The position numbers were made by a program, and so were the translations under genes. Of a stretch of 9,504 bases of DNA, positions 6,042 through 9,504 are shown in pieces. Source of the stretch: Fusibacter_D sp033549245. GTDB lineage: Bacteria; Bacillota; Clostridia; Peptostreptococcales; Acidaminobacteraceae. The stretch covers positions 1-9,504 of the forward strand of contig JAWSUW010000141.1 in assembly GCA_033549245.1 (NCBI GenBank). The letters run 5' to 3'. The notes under the pieces were generated by a model, which was not told the origin of the DNA, ran no database searches, and saw only the letters and a program-made list of their open reading frames with translations. Within the stretch, counting starts at the first letter, position 1. Each line of letters begins with the position of its first letter.

Positions 6042-6659
6042 TTATGTTCTATAGTCTATGATTTGTCCTTCTGATTCAACACCTTTAAGGATATGTTCAA
6101 TTTTGTAATGTATTGACGCGAGTCGGTCGATCAGACCGGTTTGAGGGGAGAAAAGAAAAGTGAAAATCTGAGGATTTTCTATGAGTTCTGCGAGAAAGTG
6201 TTTTCTATCAAGATAGACCACATCTTTTTCGTAGTGGATGCCAATCGCTTTGAGAGCCTCTGCAAAGTCGTTCAAAATGCTCTCCACAAGAAATTTGAAA
6301 TGAGTACCATACCTTTGGTCACAGTCCCTGGCTTGCCCTACAAGGTAATTGATTCCGGAAACCAGACTGCTGGCACCTTTCAGAACTTCATTTTTGTGCG
6401 CCTTATAATATTGTGCCGCAGACTGTTTCTGATCTTCATGAGTCGACAATCGATTATAGGAAGCCATCAGATTGTGGACACCAGAGTAGAAGGTATCTAT
6501 GATATAACGTTCGTTTCCGGACCGGTGGTCAGGATTGTTATGTACTTCTCCTTTACCATAGACATGCTTTACAGGCTCGGTGTTTGAAGTTGATTTCACC
6601 TTGCTGGAAGATACATTTCTATAATTGCTGACAATTGGAGATTTTGATATGTTGGCCAT
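6042..6659 (-). CDS. FliD C-terminal-domain-like protein, sigma-D controlled
   Basis: No named family was recognised with certainty. The first 50 residues are rich in Ser, Asn, Lys and His and look disordered, with no signal peptide. Residues about 53-190 are helical and follow the pattern of the C-terminal domain of the flagellar cap protein FliD (HAP2): a VHNLMASYNRL segment (61-71) like the FliD 'V..YN.L', then ALKAIGI (135-141), a short turn, VVYLDRKHFLAELIENPQIF (147-166) and LFSPQTGLIDRL (169-180), like the FliD run 'iGI...L.lD...l..aL..np..v..lF...G'. At 205 aa it is far shorter than FliD and lacks the N-terminal D0 and the D2/D3 part. The promoter is of the flagellar sigma-D type, which supports the link. 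It may be an export, chaperone or filament-associated protein; this is inference. The start follows a G9 tract used as ribosome binding site. Confidence 0.6.
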   Translation of the reverse strand: MANISKSPIVSNYRNVSSSKVKSTSNTEPVKHVYGKGEVHNNPDHRSGNERYIIDTFYSGVHNLMASYNRLSTHEDQKQSAAQYYKAHKNEVLKGASSLVSGINYLVGQARDCDQRYGTHFKFLVESILNDFAEALKAIGIHYEKDVVYLDRKHFLAELIENPQIFTFLFSPQTGLIDRLASIHYKIEHILKGVESEGQIIDYRT

Positions 6660-6666
6660 TCTCTTT

Positions 6667-6675
6667 CCCCCCCCC
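6667..6675 (-). promoter_or_regulatory. G9 homopolymer at the ribosome binding site of the FliD-like gene
   Basis: Nine consecutive G on the mRNA strand, flanked by AAA on both sides, lie seven bases before the ATG at 6659. No other Shine-Dalgarno sequence is present apart from this tract, so its G residues must pair with 16S rRNA. Tracts of this length can slip during replication; a change in length would alter the strength or spacing of the site. Confidence 0.75.
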
Positions 6676-6689
6676 TTTCTCTGTTATCT

Positions 6690-6717
6690 ATATCGGCAGA
6701 AACATCCTAATTATTTA
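6690..6717 (-). promoter_or_regulatory. sigma-D/FliA (sigma-28) flagellar promoter
   Basis: On the minus strand TAAA (6717-6714) is followed after 16 bases by GCCGATAT (6697-6690). This -10 is identical to the Bacillus subtilis sigma-D consensus, and the spacing is at the upper end of its 14-16 range. Transcription would start near 6683, about 24 nt before the ATG of the FliD-like gene, with the G9 tract in the leader. Confidence 0.75.
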
Positions 6718-6725
6718 GCATGGAA

Positions 6726-6754
6726 TTGTATTCATTCTTGCATTGTGGGATAAT
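6726..6754 (+). promoter_or_regulatory. probable promoter of the HD-domain gene
   Basis: TTGTAT (6726-6731) lies 17 bases before GATAAT (6749-6754), which is preceded by TGG and so has the extended -10 form. Transcription would start near 6761, about 25 nt before the ATG at 6787. It is back-to-back with the sigma-D promoter. Confidence 0.5.
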
Positions 6755-6786
6755 ATGATTAATGAAGTCAAAGAAGAGGTGAGTGT

Positions 6787-9504
6787 ATGATAGATCAGAT
6801 ATTCCGTCAAGTTGCCAAAGAATTGCTCAACAGAAATTTCATACGAAAATTTGGAATAGATCGAAAAATTGTCTCCGAGATCATTTCGACAGTGAGGTTC
6901 AAAGACCAGATCGAGAAAATGTTGCTCGAAGAAAAATATGACAGTAAAGATGTCTATGATCTTATGGCCGATTTGATTGATGTTTACCCTGTAAAAAACA
7001 AACCTGATAATTGGCTTGAATATTTCTATTTCTACAGCTTGAACTTTTCATTTCCCGATGCAGTCACCATTAGACTCGGCAACGAATGCAACAAAGTTGC
7101 TGAAATGTTTCTAAGAGTATTGAAGATTTTTTCTGAACTGCAAAAGAGTTCAAATGACGGTACATGGCAAAGCAAGTACGCACTGACTCTTTTGACACAA
7201 GATGAAGTGGAATCCCTTGAGGACCCTATAGAATTCAATGCGTTTCAAAAGTCTTTCAATCATGAGTATGTTTATGAGATGATGAAGATGAATCAGGATG
7301 TCATTGGTTATACCACACTTGATCACATCTGTGGTGTGCATCATATCGCAATGAAAATTGCACGTCAACTTAAGTGCTTAGGTTTTCCTATAGACCTTGG
7401 GAGGGTGTCGGGTGCGGCGGCAGGACATGATATCGGAAAATTCGGTTGCAAGCCTGATGAGGCAAATAGAGTAGCATATTACCACTATCATTATACCGGT
7501 GAATGGTTTGAAAAAAGAAAAATAGTCTACATCAGAAATGTAGCAATCAATCACTCCACTTGGGATTTGGAACTTGAAGCTTTACCAATCGAATCTCTTA
7601 TTCTGATCTACAGTGATTTTCGTGTCAAAGCAGAATTCAAGGATGGGAATTCCTATATGAAGATCTATAATCTTCACGATTCCTTCAAAGTGATTCTGAA
7701 CAAACTGGATAATCTGGATGCAGCCAAAGAAGATCGATATAAGAGGGTTTACAGTAAACTCAGGGATTTTGAGAATTTCCTTTTAGATTTAGGGATCAAC
7801 ACCGAGCCTGACACGGGTATGGATTTAGCTAAAGGTGCTACTATTAAAAGAAAATATTTCTCTCTCATGCAAGGACCTGAAATTACCAGGAATGTAGTGT
7901 TTTCATCCATTCAACATAATATCGAGCTATTATATAGGTTCAGGGACGAGGCATCACTGAATAAACTTCTTGAGCCTGTTCGGTCGAGCAGAGATATGAC
8001 AAGCCTGAGGGGATACCTTGCCATATTGGAGGAATATTATAACTATTTGACTCAAAAACAAAAGCAGATTGTCATAGGTTTTTTATATGAAAAGTTGGCT
8101 TTGCCTCAAGAGGACATCAGAAAACAGTGTGCAGAACTCATTGGCACCATCGTGGCTTCATATGATGAGGTCATACGTAAAGAAATCCCAAAGAGTGCGG
8201 TAATCAATCATAGTTCAAGTGATACACTTGGATTATTCGATTATTATATTGACAAATTCATGAACCCCGAAACGAAAGTCATAGATCGACATAAAAAATA
8301 TATCAGTTACAGTGTACGTGATATGATCTCTTCTTATTTTGAACACCTCGAGGGCAAAGAGAAAAGATTGCAAAGTATCGAATGCATCGTCAATTATTTC
8401 ATGCGATACAGTGATGTTGATCAGATTCGGTTTTACCTGATTAAGGCAGCTAGGGTACTGCCTTTCAAGGAATTCAACGATGAGCAACGTTTCAAGATCC
8501 TCAACTTTGTATCCAATTTGTTGACATTCGATGATTTCAAACTGAGATTACGTGCCTATAATCTGATTTACTCAATTCTTCCGTATGCTGATGAGGCGCT
8601 GATTGAACAAACTGCCATCAGAAGAGTTGTTTCAGTCGATAATCCATCCACTGGAGATCCTGCGGAAAATTATGCACGACTTAAATTGGCTGAAAATCTC
8701 AAAATGGATCAGGTAACAATTGATTATCTTAAAGCCATATGCATAGACGACCTGCAATATACTTCAAACATCTTTTTAAGCAATCTAAAATCGGCAACTC
8801 TTGACGTGGCCAAAAGATTTCAGATAGAACTATTGATGCGAAACACTTTGTTATATGATTATGATAACAGTTTTTACATGGCTATGCACCTATGTAATCT
8901 GCTCAAGGTGAGTGCTCTTGAATCGGTTCGGAACACAGCGGGTAGAATGTTGCTCCATATCATTCCACATTTGAACTACGAGCAAAAAAACGATATCGCT
9001 GTGGAATTGATCCGAGCGCTTGAAATGGAAAGCTTCGAATTCACGAAGTATATTCCCCCTTATTTAGGAAAGATTATTTTACATGTGAAGCCTAAGGAAC
9101 TGGATGAAATCATCGAGAGTTTCGAAAAGAAGATGAGTACCAACAATGAGAAGCTCATCTCACTGATTGTCAAAACCGTCGGATACGCAGTTACTCGTTA
9201 CGCTGATTACAGATATGCGTTCAAAGAACGTGTCGACTCACATGAAAATCGAATTCTCAGATTATATGGCGTATTGTTCAACGGATTTGTGCACAGTTCC
9301 AGTTTTGTCAATCAGACTGCCTTCAGTGTTGTGGCAAAAGATGTTTATTCCGATTCAGTCTTGAATCTTAAAAAGAAGGAGTACCTGTACAAACTCACCA
9401 TCAAAAAAGTCATGTCATTAATGGTCAATACTGATGAGGCCAATGATCTGATTTTTTACAACAATTCCGCATCGCTGAAATATATCTATAATTTCATTTC
9501 TGAG
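6787..9504 (+). CDS. large HD-domain phosphohydrolase-like protein with long helical region, open at window end
   Basis: A single uninterrupted frame of 906 codons runs off the right edge. Residues 1 to about 160 are helical with no recognised domain. An HD metal-dependent phosphohydrolase domain spans about 170-285: His186 in GVHHIA, the doublet His214-Asp215 in AGHDIGK, His235 in HYTGEW, His256 in INHSTW and Asp277 in IYSDFR. All expected ligands are present, so it is probably catalytic. HD enzymes act on phosphate esters such as nucleotides; the substrate here is unknown. From about 360 to the end the chain is almost all amphipathic helix, suggestive of HEAT-like repeats (for example 433-465 and 755-782). 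No signal peptide or membrane segment is seen, so it is likely cytoplasmic. GAGG seven bases upstream supports the ATG. Some large Firmicutes HD proteins also carry a nucleotidyltransferase domain; whether this one does lies outside the window. Confidence 0.8.
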   Translation, partial: MIDQIFRQVAKELLNRNFIRKFGIDRKIVSEIISTVRFKDQIEKMLLEEKYDSKDVYDLMADLIDVYPVKNKPDNWLEYFYFYSLNFSFPDAVTIRLGNECNKVAEMFLRVLKIFSELQKSSNDGTWQSKYALTLLTQDEVESLEDPIEFNAFQKSFNHEYVYEMMKMNQDVIGYTTLDHICGVHHIAMKIARQLKCLGFPIDLGRVSGAAAGHDIGKFGCKPDEANRVAYYHYHYTGEWFEKRKIVYIRNVAINHSTWDLELEALPIESLILIYSDFRVKAEFKDGNSYMKIYNLHDSFKVILNKLDNLDAAKEDRYKRVYSKLRDFENFLLDLGINTEPDTGMDLAKGATIKRKYFSLMQGPEITRNVVFSSIQHNIELLYRFRDEASLNKLLEPVRSSRDMTSLRGYLAILEEYYNYLTQKQKQIVIGFLYEKLALPQEDIRKQCAELIGTIVASYDEVIRKEIPKSAVINHSSSDTLGLFDYYIDKFMNPETKVIDRHKKYISYSVRDMISSYFEHLEGKEKRLQSIECIVNYFMRYSDVDQIRFYLIKAARVLPFKEFNDEQRFKILNFVSNLLTFDDFKLRLRAYNLIYSILPYADEALIEQTAIRRVVSVDNPSTGDPAENYARLKLAENLKMDQVTIDYLKAICIDDLQYTSNIFLSNLKSATLDVAKRFQIELLMRNTLLYDYDNSFYMAMHLCNLLKVSALESVRNTAGRMLLHIIPHLNYEQKNDIAVELIRALEMESFEFTKYIPPYLGKIILHVKPKELDEIIESFEKKMSTNNEKLISLIVKTVGYAVTRYADYRYAFKERVDSHENRILRLYGVLFNGFVHSSSFVNQTAFSVVAKDVYSDSVLNLKKKEYLYKLTIKKVMSLMVNTDEANDLIFYNNSASLKYIYNFISE

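Noticed and set aside
6141..6587. 148-codon plus-strand ORF
   Set aside because: It lies antisense to the FliD-like gene, which has its own promoter, ribosome binding region and terminator. The antisense frame has none of these.

Overview
The window looks like a chromosomal segment of a low-GC, flagellated Gram-positive bacterium, most likely Clostridia-like. This rests on the AT-rich composition, strong AGGAGG-type ribosome binding sites, and a set of genes common in Firmicutes: UPF0316/YebE, a YihY/BrkB membrane protein, HflK/HflC, a short DAHP synthase and a PilZ protein. A near-perfect sigma-D/FliA promoter adds the flagellar link. No transposase, integrase, CRISPR array, tRNA or rRNA is visible. 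The genus cannot be fixed from the sequence alone.

Layout. (1) 1-454 (-): 5' part of a YcgR-like PilZ protein, a probable c-di-GMP receptor, cut by the window edge. (2) 455-797: a gene-poor stretch with the PilZ promoter and a doubtful 24-codon ORF. (3) 798-1412 (-): Nudix CoA-pyrophosphatase-like gene. Divergent from it is a two-gene operon: a UPF0316 membrane protein (1568-2077) and a DAHP synthase (2107-2886). (4) 2889-3074: a tandem array of an exact 80-bp repeat, ending in a long perfect hairpin between convergent genes. (5) 3078-5034 (-): hflK-hflC, a tightly coupled pair of SPFH membrane proteins. (6) 5192-6019 (+): YihY/BrkB-family membrane protein, sharing a bidirectional terminator with (7) 6042-6659 (-), a 205-aa protein whose C-terminal part resembles the C-terminal domain of the flagellar cap FliD. 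That gene has a sigma-D-type promoter and a run of nine G in its ribosome binding region. (8) 6787-9504 (+): start of a very large protein with an HD phosphohydrolase domain and a long helical region, open at the window end.

How the genes work together. Two themes stand out. One is motility and signalling: the PilZ receptor and the sigma-D-controlled FliD-like protein. The other is membrane quality control: HflK/HflC. The aromatic biosynthesis entry enzyme sits alone with a UPF0316 gene and no other aro genes. The most unusual signals are the sigma-D promoter plus G9 tract in front of the FliD-like gene, and the 80-bp repeat array that multiplies one arm of a terminator hairpin.
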